From assembly GCF_947496775.1 (NCBI RefSeq), contig NZ_CANMDU010000001.1:434001-498000 (forward strand): a stretch of 64,000 bases of DNA. Direction: 5' to 3'. The notes under the pieces were generated by a model, which saw only the letters and a list, made by a program, of their open reading frames with translations, was not told the origin of the DNA and did not search any database. Of this stretch, positions 1-7,657 are shown piece by piece (position 1 is the first letter of the stretch; each line of letters starts with the position of its first letter). The stretch comes from an uncultured Maribacter sp. GTDB lineage: Bacteria; Bacteroidota; Bacteroidia; Flavobacteriales; Flavobacteriaceae. The translations under genes were made by a program, and so were the position numbers.

Positions 1-526
1 ACGCCGTCTTTCGATTACTACTAAAGAGAATTTTATCTTTATAAAAAGCCGGTGAAAAATCTGCATCAGTACTATTTATTGTAAGATTCTTAATATGAAA
101 ATTATCTATATCTTGTTTGTTTGATAAAATCTCTTTATTAAACTTATAATTTTCTAACAATTCTCTGGATAACAAATGCGACTTGGATTCTAAAAAAGCA
201 TCTACTCTAATTTTTTCTCCATTTTTAGACAAACTTTGCAACATTTTATTAAACCTATGTGTAGATAAAATAGTGTCATTTGTTTTATTTACATTTATAT
301 AGGACAAAGCAGCATTTTTATAATCTTTTATTTTAAAATAACTATCTGCTAAATTTAATTCTTGCTCAATAGAAAGGGGCCATTTCTTTTTTTCTTTTAC
401 GTACTCTTGTATCGCCTTTTGATATTTATATTCATAGAAATATAAATCTCCTTTAGACTTTATGTTTTGCCCAAAAGTGAAGCTTCCAAATAAAATTAAT
501 ACTATTATAGCTATTTTAAATCTCAT
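1..526 (-). CDS. OmpA/PD40-type outer membrane protein, N-terminal part (cut by window edge)
   Basis: An open frame starts at an ATG (524-526) and runs leftward without a stop to the window edge, giving about 175 residues. The product begins with a signal peptide (MRFKIAIIVLILFGS...FGQ). A TPR-like helical stretch follows (LADSYFKIKDYKNAALSYINV), and then a segment ending SPAFYKDKILFSSNR. That last segment is the usual start of a WD40-like PD40 beta-propeller. In Bacteroidetes this order (TPR, PD40, then a C-terminal OmpA peptidoglycan-binding domain) is typical of the protein encoded after PorP/SprF genes in adhesin loci. The OmpA part itself lies outside the window, so the assignment rests on the N-terminus and on the neighbour 14 bp upstream. 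It is probably the third gene of the adhesin operon. Confidence 0.75.
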   Translation of the reverse strand, partial: MRFKIAIIVLILFGSFTFGQNIKSKGDLYFYEYKYQKAIQEYVKEKKKWPLSIEQELNLADSYFKIKDYKNAALSYINVNKTNDTILSTHRFNKMLQSLSKNGEKIRVDAFLESKSHLLSRELLENYKFNKEILSNKQDIDNFHIKNLTINSTDADFSPAFYKDKILFSSNRKTA

Positions 527-540
527 ATCTCTCTTTTACT

Positions 541-1533
541 TTAGAAAAATCTTGGCGTATCTATTTGCTTTGGTTTTTCCTTACCAATTTGTTTTTCCAC
601 ATTACCTCGTTTTTTTGATCTACCTAAGGAGAATTTAAAAATTACCTCATGAGACCCGCCATTATACTCTCCTAACAAGTTTGTACTATAATCATAAGAA
701 TAACCAATGTACATATTCTTTGATACCTGAAAACCTGCTAAACCACTAAAAGCACTATCCACTCTATAGGACACACCTGCAGTAAAAGCCTCTTTAATTA
801 AGAAATTGGCAGACACATTAATATTCACTGGAGCTCCTTTTAAAGAGTTTATTAAAAAAGCAGGTTTAAACTTTAGTCCATCCGATAAGTTAAATACGTA
901 ACCTCCAATAAAATTAAATTGAATCTTATCTTCCACAATGGTAGCTACATCTTCATTATATATCCCATCTGTTAAGAAGTTAGGAGCAGATGCTCCAATA
1001 TACCACTGATTACCATACATAAACAGACCTGCACCAACTGTAGGGTAAAATTTGCTCACTGTTTCTCTATCCAAAATTGGTTCGCCGGGGTTTTCGAATG
1101 TTCCTTTTGCAAAGTCAAGATTTAAGAATGATCCCCCTGCATCAATACCAAAAGAAAGTTTTGTTTCATCTGTCACCTTTACTTGAAAAGAATATGCTAA
1201 ATCTATGTAAGTCTGCGTCAATGGTCCTATTTGGTCATTTACTATATTAAAACCCAAACCATTTTTTTTATTTAGCATAGGAAAATTCAACCCCAACCGA
1301 ATAGTTCTAGGTGCTCCGTCTATATCAATCCATTGTGCTCTATAGGCTGCACTTATTTCTGGGCCCTCCACAGTACCAACGTAGGCAGGATTAAATCCTC
1401 CAATATTATACATATACTGGGTGTATTGTGGCTCTTTTTGAGCTTGAATTGTAGTAGCCCCAACGAAGCTCACAAACAGCGCAAAAATAACTCCTTTATA
1501 AGACTGTTTCTTTATATTAAAATTCATACACAT
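541..1533 (-). CDS. PorP/SprF family type IX secretion membrane protein
   Basis: A 330-residue outer-membrane protein with a signal peptide ending near AQ (residues 31-32) and then the family hallmark QYTQYMYN...NPAYVGT. The remainder is alternating aromatic beta-strands, closing with YIGYSYDYST and HEVIFKFSLG near the C-terminus. PorP/SprF proteins are predicted outer-membrane barrels that partner type IX secreted surface proteins; in Flavobacterium johnsoniae SprF is needed for surface delivery of the SprB adhesin. The gene begins 1 bp after the stop of the CHU_C adhesin gene, so the two are almost certainly co-transcribed and this protein is probably the dedicated partner of that adhesin. 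Two ATGs compete, at 1531-1533 and 1525-1527; the second gives MNFNIKK and is equally plausible. Confidence 0.9.
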   Translation of the reverse strand: MCMNFNIKKQSYKGVIFALFVSFVGATTIQAQKEPQYTQYMYNIGGFNPAYVGTVEGPEISAAYRAQWIDIDGAPRTIRLGLNFPMLNKKNGLGFNIVNDQIGPLTQTYIDLAYSFQVKVTDETKLSFGIDAGGSFLNLDFAKGTFENPGEPILDRETVSKFYPTVGAGLFMYGNQWYIGASAPNFLTDGIYNEDVATIVEDKIQFNFIGGYVFNLSDGLKFKPAFLINSLKGAPVNINVSANFLIKEAFTAGVSYRVDSAFSGLAGFQVSKNMYIGYSYDYSTNLLGEYNGGSHEVIFKFSLGRSKKRGNVEKQIGKEKPKQIDTPRFF

Positions 1534-1534
1534 A

Positions 1535-4500
1535 TTATCTTATTAGCTGTATCCAGCCTTTTCTCACTTCGGTTCCATCTCCTAAATCTAATATATAGAA
1601 ATATGTTCCGTCTGGCACTTGACCATCATTACCTTCTCCCTCCCAATTATTAGCATATCTTGTAACTGCATGAACTAAGTTTCCATATCTATCATATATC
1701 TGCAAACGATTTAGAGGATATTGTTCTATACATTGGACTTTTAAAAAGTCATTAGTACCATCCCCGTTTGGCGAAAATTGATTAAAAACAAACCCGCAAT
1801 CTGCTTCTATAGGTAAACTTACCAATACCTCAACACTTGCGCCATTATTTCCATCGGGATTACCACTATCTATTTGCGCAGGAACAGAACCTATAATTGT
1901 TGCTGTATTTATAAATGTACCTGCATTTGGCACCGTTACTGTTATCTCTAAGATAGCCTCTTCATCTTGGATTAATTCTGGAATTAACCATTCCCCCGTT
2001 GTTATATCATAATCACCCGTAACGGTAGTATGAAAAACATAAGTAAAATCTGTTGAGATTACGTCGGAGATACGAATTTGATTCACTGTACTCTCATCTG
2101 ATATATTTTTTACTTTGATAGTAAAAACAACAGTGTCTCCTATCAACGGTCTAGTGCTAATTGCTGTCTTTTCAATTTCTAGATCTACCCCTTCTGGTGC
2201 ATTAATAGGTAAAGTTACCTCTGCCCTATCGTTTGTTGTATTATCATCTATAGGAAAAGATTCGAAAAGCTCTGCTACGTTAGTATAAATACCTTCTGCC
2301 AAGATATTCACTTCTATATTTAAGGTTGCCGTACCCATTGCAGCTAATTCTGGAATTTGCCACATACCAGTACTTTCATCATAAGTGCCCCTAGAGGGCG
2401 TACTAGAAATAAAATCGAAACCAGATTCTAATAAATCTCCAATAATTATATTTTGAACCGTATTTGGCGACAAATTATTTACAATGACCGTAAAAATCAC
2501 ATTTTCTCCAGCAATAGCATTTTCATTATTCACTATTTTTAACACTTCTAAATCTATTGAATCTGGAGTACAATCGGCAGTAACACTAATCGTTACCTCC
2601 GTAGATATATTCATAGTACACGGAGCAACTGGACTATTTGTCGTATACCTAAAAATATAATCTCCCTCCACTTGACCTAGGAAATTCACAACATTATCTG
2701 CATCTATTTCCAATATTGCCGGGCCCGAAACAAAAGACCAATCTCCTGGATCAGGATTCCCTAATAATCTATCATCTAAATCAATTGTACTAAGCGGTTG
2801 CTGTGTAGAAGCTAAACTACAAGCAATAGCATTAGAAGGAGTACCAGGAAAAGGCACTGGAATAATTGTAGCAATAACCTCTACTCTTTCTCTGGAAACA
2901 CAGCCATTAGCTTCTGCTTCTACATAAAAAGAGGTGGTAGTGTCTAAATTCCCGGTGGAAAATGTATCTCCTACCCCTAATTCTGTTCCTCCAGTAAGAC
3001 TATCGTACCAATTTACAGAAGCTCCAGTGCTTGGATTTACAGATAATAACAAACTGCCAGGGCCACAATTAGAAGCACCCGTAACCTCATCTATAGTAGG
3101 TATTTCATTAGAAATTAACTCTATTTCTAAAGTACCGCTAGCACAATCGTTTGCCTCATCATAAAAATATCCAAAGAAAGAACCTTCACTTGTTATATTT
3201 TCACTTTCATCTTGGGTTAACCTAGCACCTACATTAAATGGATTAGATGATCTACTCCATCTTAAAACCATTCCTAAAGGTGGTGTTGAATCTGTATAAT
3301 CATTTAGATTAGCTTGTATATCTCCACAAAACTCTGTACTTAATCCGTTGCCCATGGGAGTTACACCGCAGCCATCATCATCTAAGTTCGTTACGGTCAA
3401 TTGAGGTACCGATGCTCCGCTAATAGCCTGGTAATTTGGGTCTCCAGAAGTTACATTCCCAGTATTAATGATATCTTCTATATCTCCATCAATTACAGCG
3501 TCATCTACACCTGTTATTTGTAAGGTAGTACCTGTATTCCAGTCCCCTGGCTCTATCGTAATACTTGTTGGCCCTGATGTTTCCGTTACGTCATACCCAT
3601 TTATATTAATACTAACATTTGCAGTAGGTTGGCTTGTTAAGGTAAAAACAAAATCTGCTGTCCCTCCTGCTTCTGTTGTTGTACCTGCTAGGGTATTTAT
3701 ATTTACTCCTGCAATATCATTGTCTGTAATAGTCATTGCCGCTCTTCTGTCAGCTGTTGTTCCTAATACATAATCTCCTAATGGGCTAGCATTTACCTGT
3801 AAAGTCAAGGTCTCTAGATTCTCCGCCTCATCATCATCTATAGGAGTTATATTAAAGGTTACTGTTTGCGCTCCAGCTGCAACACTTACTGCAGGTATGC
3901 CCGTAAAATCCCCAGCAATTGCAGTAGATAAGCTGTTAACTCTAACAACAGTAATTGGAATCGCGGCTCCAGTTGTGTTTATAGCACCTAAATCTACTTC
4001 AAAAGTAGCTGTATCTGTTATTGGTGTTCCTTCTGTGGCTGTATCATCTGTTGCGGTTAATATAGGCACATAAGCATCATTATCCGCTATGGTAACTGTC
4101 GCAGTCCTTGATGCTACAGGTAGTACTAAATTATAACCAGTACCAGCGACTATTCTTAATATCAAATCCTCAGAACCTTCCACATCACTATCATCTATTG
4201 GTGTAATTGTTAAAGTTCCTGTTTGCTGCCCATTTGGGATAGAAACACTTGTTGGTAAAGCTGTATAATCTGCTGCTGTTGCCGTAGAAGCTCCTAGTCT
4301 AGACACATTTACCACAATATCCGAACCAGTATTATTTACAGCACCCAAATCTACCGTTACCTCCCCGGTTTGAATAGATGGGGTTGCTTCTGCTGCTGTT
4401 GCATCTGTTGCAGTCAATGTAGGCTCAAAATCATTATCAGCAACAATAATATTAGCCGTATTTGAAATCATTGAATATGAGGTACTGCTTATTGCATCAA

Positions 4501-5239
4501 TAGTTAAAATAACATCTTCATTTCCTTCTACTAATAAATCATCAATTGGGTTTATATTGATATTTCGAGCAGATTGAATTGCGTTAAAAGTAACAGTCCC
4601 AGAAACTGTTGTAGTAGCACCGCTTACCGTATAATCATTTAAAGCTCCAAAATTGGCAGCTCCAGAAAGAGTATAATCCAAAGTTAAAGTTGTTCCTGTA
4701 TTATTGTTATCACTTAACTCTATTCGGAATCTACCACTTGTTGGCCCCTCCTCATCTGCATTTGTTGGAATGATTGTAATAATACCAACATCATCATTAT
4801 CAATATTAACCGTAGCTGTATCAGTAATATCAACATTTATAAGAAAAGGAGACACCAAATTACTTATACCAATTAGTACTGTTTCGGAACTCTCTATATT
4901 CGTATCAACAGTTGGAAAAACACTAAAAGGTATTGATTGGCCATTAACTCCAGTAAAATTTAACGTTTCAACTATTGCAGTATAATCATTATCTGAGATT
5001 AATGCACTACCATCAGTAGAAACAACATCCACGGAAAACCCCCCAAAAACAGGACCACCACTCAAAGTTGCTGTTAAAGTTATAGCTCCATCATCTTCAT
5101 TACCACTAACATCTTCAATAGTAACAACTTGAGACTGCCCAACGAAACCATTTAACAAAAGAATTATAAGCAAAGACAAACTTAGGTAGGCTTTTGTGCC
5201 TACTTCGTTTTTAAAAAATATATTTTTTTTCAATTTCAT
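1535..5239 (-). CDS. Large Calx-beta repeat surface protein with CHU_C (gliding motility-associated) C-terminal sorting domain
   Basis: A predicted cell-surface adhesin exported by the type IX secretion system. I take the ATG at 5237-5239 as the start (1234 aa, MKLKKNIFF); a GTG seven codons upstream is less likely. After the signal peptide come five consecutive Calx-beta-type repeats of about 110-120 residues, each ending in a D/N-rich tail (NIDNDD, VADNDF, IADNDA, ITDNDI, NLDDDG) expected to bind calcium. Then follow a Cys-containing Ig-like region (CGVTPMGNG...), two DUF11-type repeats (DLEVLKIVNNENAIAGENV; DLEIEKTAISTRPLIGDTV), and a terminal CHU_C domain of about 85 residues (FNQFSPNGDGTNDF, YDRYGNLV, PDGTYFYIL). 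The CHU_C domain is the type B T9SS sorting signal. No enzyme domain is visible. It is the first gene of the adhesin, SprF-like, OmpA-like set. The ligand is unknown. Confidence 0.9.
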   Translation of the reverse strand: MKLKKNIFFKNEVGTKAYLSLSLLIILLLNGFVGQSQVVTIEDVSGNEDDGAITLTATLSGGPVFGGFSVDVVSTDGSALISDNDYTAIVETLNFTGVNGQSIPFSVFPTVDTNIESSETVLIGISNLVSPFLINVDITDTATVNIDNDDVGIITIIPTNADEEGPTSGRFRIELSDNNNTGTTLTLDYTLSGAANFGALNDYTVSGATTTVSGTVTFNAIQSARNININPIDDLLVEGNEDVILTIDAISSTSYSMISNTANIIVADNDFEPTLTATDATAAEATPSIQTGEVTVDLGAVNNTGSDIVVNVSRLGASTATAADYTALPTSVSIPNGQQTGTLTITPIDDSDVEGSEDLILRIVAGTGYNLVLPVASRTATVTIADNDAYVPILTATDDTATEGTPITDTATFEVDLGAINTTGAAIPITVVRVNSLSTAIAGDFTGIPAVSVAAGAQTVTFNITPIDDDEAENLETLTLQVNASPLGDYVLGTTADRRAAMTITDNDIAGVNINTLAGTTTEAGGTADFVFTLTSQPTANVSININGYDVTETSGPTSITIEPGDWNTGTTLQITGVDDAVIDGDIEDIINTGNVTSGDPNYQAISGASVPQLTVTNLDDDGCGVTPMGNGLSTEFCGDIQANLNDYTDSTPPLGMVLRWSRSSNPFNVGARLTQDESENITSEGSFFGYFYDEANDCASGTLEIELISNEIPTIDEVTGASNCGPGSLLLSVNPSTGASVNWYDSLTGGTELGVGDTFSTGNLDTTTSFYVEAEANGCVSRERVEVIATIIPVPFPGTPSNAIACSLASTQQPLSTIDLDDRLLGNPDPGDWSFVSGPAILEIDADNVVNFLGQVEGDYIFRYTTNSPVAPCTMNISTEVTISVTADCTPDSIDLEVLKIVNNENAIAGENVIFTVIVNNLSPNTVQNIIIGDLLESGFDFISSTPSRGTYDESTGMWQIPELAAMGTATLNIEVNILAEGIYTNVAELFESFPIDDNTTNDRAEVTLPINAPEGVDLEIEKTAISTRPLIGDTVVFTIKVKNISDESTVNQIRISDVISTDFTYVFHTTVTGDYDITTGEWLIPELIQDEEAILEITVTVPNAGTFINTATIIGSVPAQIDSGNPDGNNGASVEVLVSLPIEADCGFVFNQFSPNGDGTNDFLKVQCIEQYPLNRLQIYDRYGNLVHAVTRYANNWEGEGNDGQVPDGTYFYILDLGDGTEVRKGWIQLIR

Positions 5240-5401
5240 AACTGTTTTTTGAACTAACACTAATTCAACTCACAGCATTTCAATAAGTTAACAATGTAAA
5301 ATTTGGGAGTCAATATTACTAAAAAAATAAACTGTAGCCTTAATTAGTAGTCTAAAACATTATATAATAGATAAAATACAGTGTTAATCGACTAACAATA
5401 A

Positions 5402-6286
5402 CTATTCCACAATTGCGGAAGTAGTTTCTGCTGAAGATTCTATTTTACGAACTAAACCCTGTAAAACTTTACCTGGACCAATTTCCGTAAATAAAGTAGC
5501 ACCATCTGCTACCATATTTTTTACACTTTGTGTCCACTTTACCGGAGCAGTTAATTGTGAAATTAAATTTTCCTTTATCTCAACGGCATCAGTAACACCC
5601 GTTGTTGTAACATTCTGGTATATAGGACAATTAGGCGTATTAAAAACTGTGTGCTCTATTGCTGCTGCTAACTCTTCTCTTGCTGGTTCCATTAATGGAG
5701 AATGAAATGCGCCACCAACTGGCAAGACTAATGCTCTACGAGCACCAGCTTCTTTTAATTTTTCACAAGCGATATTAATAGCTTCTATTTCTCCTGAAAT
5801 AACCAATTGCCCAGGGCAATTGTAATTTGCAGGCACTACGATACCCTCTACAGAAGCACATACTTCTTCTACCTTAGCATCTTCAAGTCCTAAAACTGCT
5901 GCCATAGTACTTGCTTTAATTTCACAAGCTTTTTGCATTGCTAAAGCTCTCTTTGACACTAATTGCAAGGCATCTTCAAAGTTCAATACTCCGTTTGCAA
6001 CAAGAGCGGAAAACTCTCCTAGAGAGTGTCCTGCAACCATATCTGGCTTAAAAGAATCTCCCATTACTTTACTAAGTATTACAGAATGCAAAAATATTGC
6101 TGGCTGCGTAACCTTGGTTTGCTTAAGCCCTTCTGCCGTTCCCTCGAACATTAAATCTGTTATGGAAAAACCTAATATTTCATTGGCTTGCTCAAACAAT
6201 TGTTGTGCCATTGGGTATTTTTCATACAAATCTAAACCCATTCCTACAAACTGAGCTCCTTGTCCTGGAAATATATATGCATTCAT
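5402..6286 (-). CDS. fabD: Malonyl-CoA:ACP transacylase
   Basis: FabD transfers malonate from CoA to acyl carrier protein, the entry step of type II fatty-acid elongation in the cytoplasm. The protein has 294 residues, normal for the family. The oxyanion-loop motif PGQGAQ sits at residues 7-12, and the nucleophile motif GHSLGE at 86-91 puts the catalytic serine at 88. The catalytic His lies in GGAFHSPLM in the second half, and the C-terminal EIGPGKVLQGL is also conserved. It is monocistronic by layout: a Bacteroidetes-type promoter lies just upstream (6308-6338), and 162 bp separate its stop from the next gene's start. FabD is not next to other fab genes here, so its expression is probably independent of them. 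Confidence 0.97.
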   Translation of the reverse strand: MNAYIFPGQGAQFVGMGLDLYEKYPMAQQLFEQANEILGFSITDLMFEGTAEGLKQTKVTQPAIFLHSVILSKVMGDSFKPDMVAGHSLGEFSALVANGVLNFEDALQLVSKRALAMQKACEIKASTMAAVLGLEDAKVEEVCASVEGIVVPANYNCPGQLVISGEIEAINIACEKLKEAGARRALVLPVGGAFHSPLMEPAREELAAAIEHTVFNTPNCPIYQNVTTTGVTDAVEIKENLISQLTAPVKWTQSVKNMVADGATLFTEIGPGKVLQGLVRKIESSAETTSAIVE

Positions 6287-6307
6287 TTTAAATGTGTTTT
6301 AAGACGG

Positions 6308-6338
6308 CAAAAATACGGATTATCTCATTCCCCACACA
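6308..6338 (-). promoter_or_regulatory. Probable fabD promoter
   Basis: On the minus strand TATTTTTG (6308-6315) matches the Bacteroidetes -7 element TAnnTTTG. It is preceded by TGTG (6335-6338), a 3/4 match to the -33 element TTTG, with 19 nt between. The fabD ATG begins 21 nt downstream. Pattern match only. Confidence 0.5.
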
Positions 6339-6393
6339 GTGTAGTTCAAAAAGTTTATAAACGGCCATTTTCAACTTATGAGATTCAAAATAG

Positions 6394-6909
6394 CTACTCT
6401 TCTTTAAACCAGCTAGAATACTTTACATAGCTATCCGCAATTCTATTCACCTCTCCGGAACTTAATTCTGTACTAATGTCTTTTATTTTTTTTGCTGGCA
6501 TACCTGCAAACACAGTGCCTTCCGGGACGTGCGTTCCTTTTGTAACAACAGCACCAGCCGCAATTATACTATTACTCTCAATAATACAATCATCCATAAT
6601 TATACTTCCCATACCCACGAGTACATTATCTTTTATAGTACAGCCATGTACCAAGGCATTATGGCCTATAGAAACATTATTACCAATAGTAGTTGGCGAT
6701 TTTTGGTATGTAGCATGTATTACTGCCCCATCTTGCACATTTACTTTGTTTCCCATTTTTATAAAATGAACATCACCTCGCAAAACAGCATTGAACCACA
6801 CGCTACATTGAGTTCCCATTGACACTTCTCCTACAATTGTTGCATTTTCCGCTATAAAACAATCTTCCCCTATCACAGGAGTTTTTCCATTTACCGTCTT
6901 TATAACCAT
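6394..6909 (-). CDS. Gamma-carbonic-anhydrase-like left-handed beta-helix protein (YrdA/PaaY type)
   Basis: A 171-residue hexapeptide-repeat protein. The repeated [LIV]-G-x4 pattern (IVGEVSMG, IGNNVSIGHNALVHG, VLVGMGSIIMDD) builds a left-handed beta-helix, and a short C-terminal helix follows, as in gamma-class carbonic anhydrases that form trimers. Three candidate zinc-ligand histidines are visible, in GDVHFIKMG (one) and in SIGHNALVHG (two). Family members include true carbonic anhydrases and acyl- or carnitine-related proteins, so the reaction is not settled. The gene starts 19 bp after the response-regulator stop and may be read through from the two-component genes. Confidence 0.88.
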   Translation of the reverse strand: MVIKTVNGKTPVIGEDCFIAENATIVGEVSMGTQCSVWFNAVLRGDVHFIKMGNKVNVQDGAVIHATYQKSPTTIGNNVSIGHNALVHGCTIKDNVLVGMGSIIMDDCIIESNSIIAAGAVVTKGTHVPEGTVFAGMPAKKIKDISTELSSGEVNRIADSYVKYSSWFKEE

Positions 6910-6928
6910 TTTGATTTTCTTTTTATTA

Positions 6929-7657
6929 TTAAAAATAAGATAACAACTCTTTTTTCTTAGATGCTGAAACTAATAATTCTTTACCGCTAGAAATTAGCAC
7001 ACTACCACCTTTACCTTTTTTATATTTTACAATTTCATTGACATTAACCAAATACGATTTATGTATACGTGCAAATGAAAAATGAGATAATCCTTCCTCA
7101 AAATACTTAAGGGTTTTACTAACTAATATCTTTTTATTCTCTAAATATATTTCCGTATAATTATCATCAGCTTTACAATACAATATATCTGCAACATTAA
7201 GAACCTGAAAACCATCTTGTTGCGGCAATGTAATTTTACCTTCCACCCTAGCTATATTTGGAACCAAAACTTTACCCAAAACACTTTCTTCTTTTTCCTT
7301 TATTTGGGTAACAAAATCTACCGCTTTTATTAACTCATCTATATTAATTGGCTTCATTAAATAATATGCAGCATGATGGTTAAGAGCATCCATTGCGTAT
7401 TGATTATAAGCTGTTACAAATACCGTTTCAAAGGTACGTTCTGGAACCTGTTCTAACAAATCAAAAGCATTCCCAAAAGGCATTTCTACATCTAAGAAAA
7501 CAAGATCTAAAGTATTATTTTCTATAAGCGCTAAACCTTCTTTTATAGAACTGGCTTCACCCACCAAAACAACATTGGGGCAGTACTTGTTTAAGTAATT
7601 TCGAAGTATTTCTCTACTATTTGCCTCATCTTCAATCAAAATTGCTTTTAACTCCAT
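6929..7657 (-). CDS. LytTR-family response regulator
   Basis: A 242-residue cytoplasmic transcription regulator. The receiver domain (about residues 1-120) shows the acidic pair E9-D10, the phospho-acceptor Asp56 in LVFLDVEMP, and a Lys in YYLMKPI. The C-terminal LytTR DNA-binding domain (about 140-242) contains ILYCKADDNYTEIYL, FARIHKSYLVN and VLISSGKELLVS, as in LytR/AlgR proteins. Its ATG overlaps the stop of the histidine kinase gene by one base, so the two are translationally coupled and form a cognate pair. Target genes cannot be read from the sequence. Confidence 0.95.
   Translation of the reverse strand: MELKAILIEDEANSREILRNYLNKYCPNVVLVGEASSIKEGLALIENNTLDLVFLDVEMPFGNAFDLLEQVPERTFETVFVTAYNQYAMDALNHHAAYYLMKPINIDELIKAVDFVTQIKEKEESVLGKVLVPNIARVEGKITLPQQDGFQVLNVADILYCKADDNYTEIYLENKKILVSKTLKYFEEGLSHFSFARIHKSYLVNVNEIVKYKKGKGGSVLISSGKELLVSASKKKELLSYF

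Noticed and set aside
3500-4800. Regularly spaced similar segments in the adhesin gene as a possible CRISPR or tandem DNA repeat array
   Set aside because: The similarity is at protein level (Calx-beta repeats of about 115 residues) in one open frame; no identical short repeats with unique spacers.
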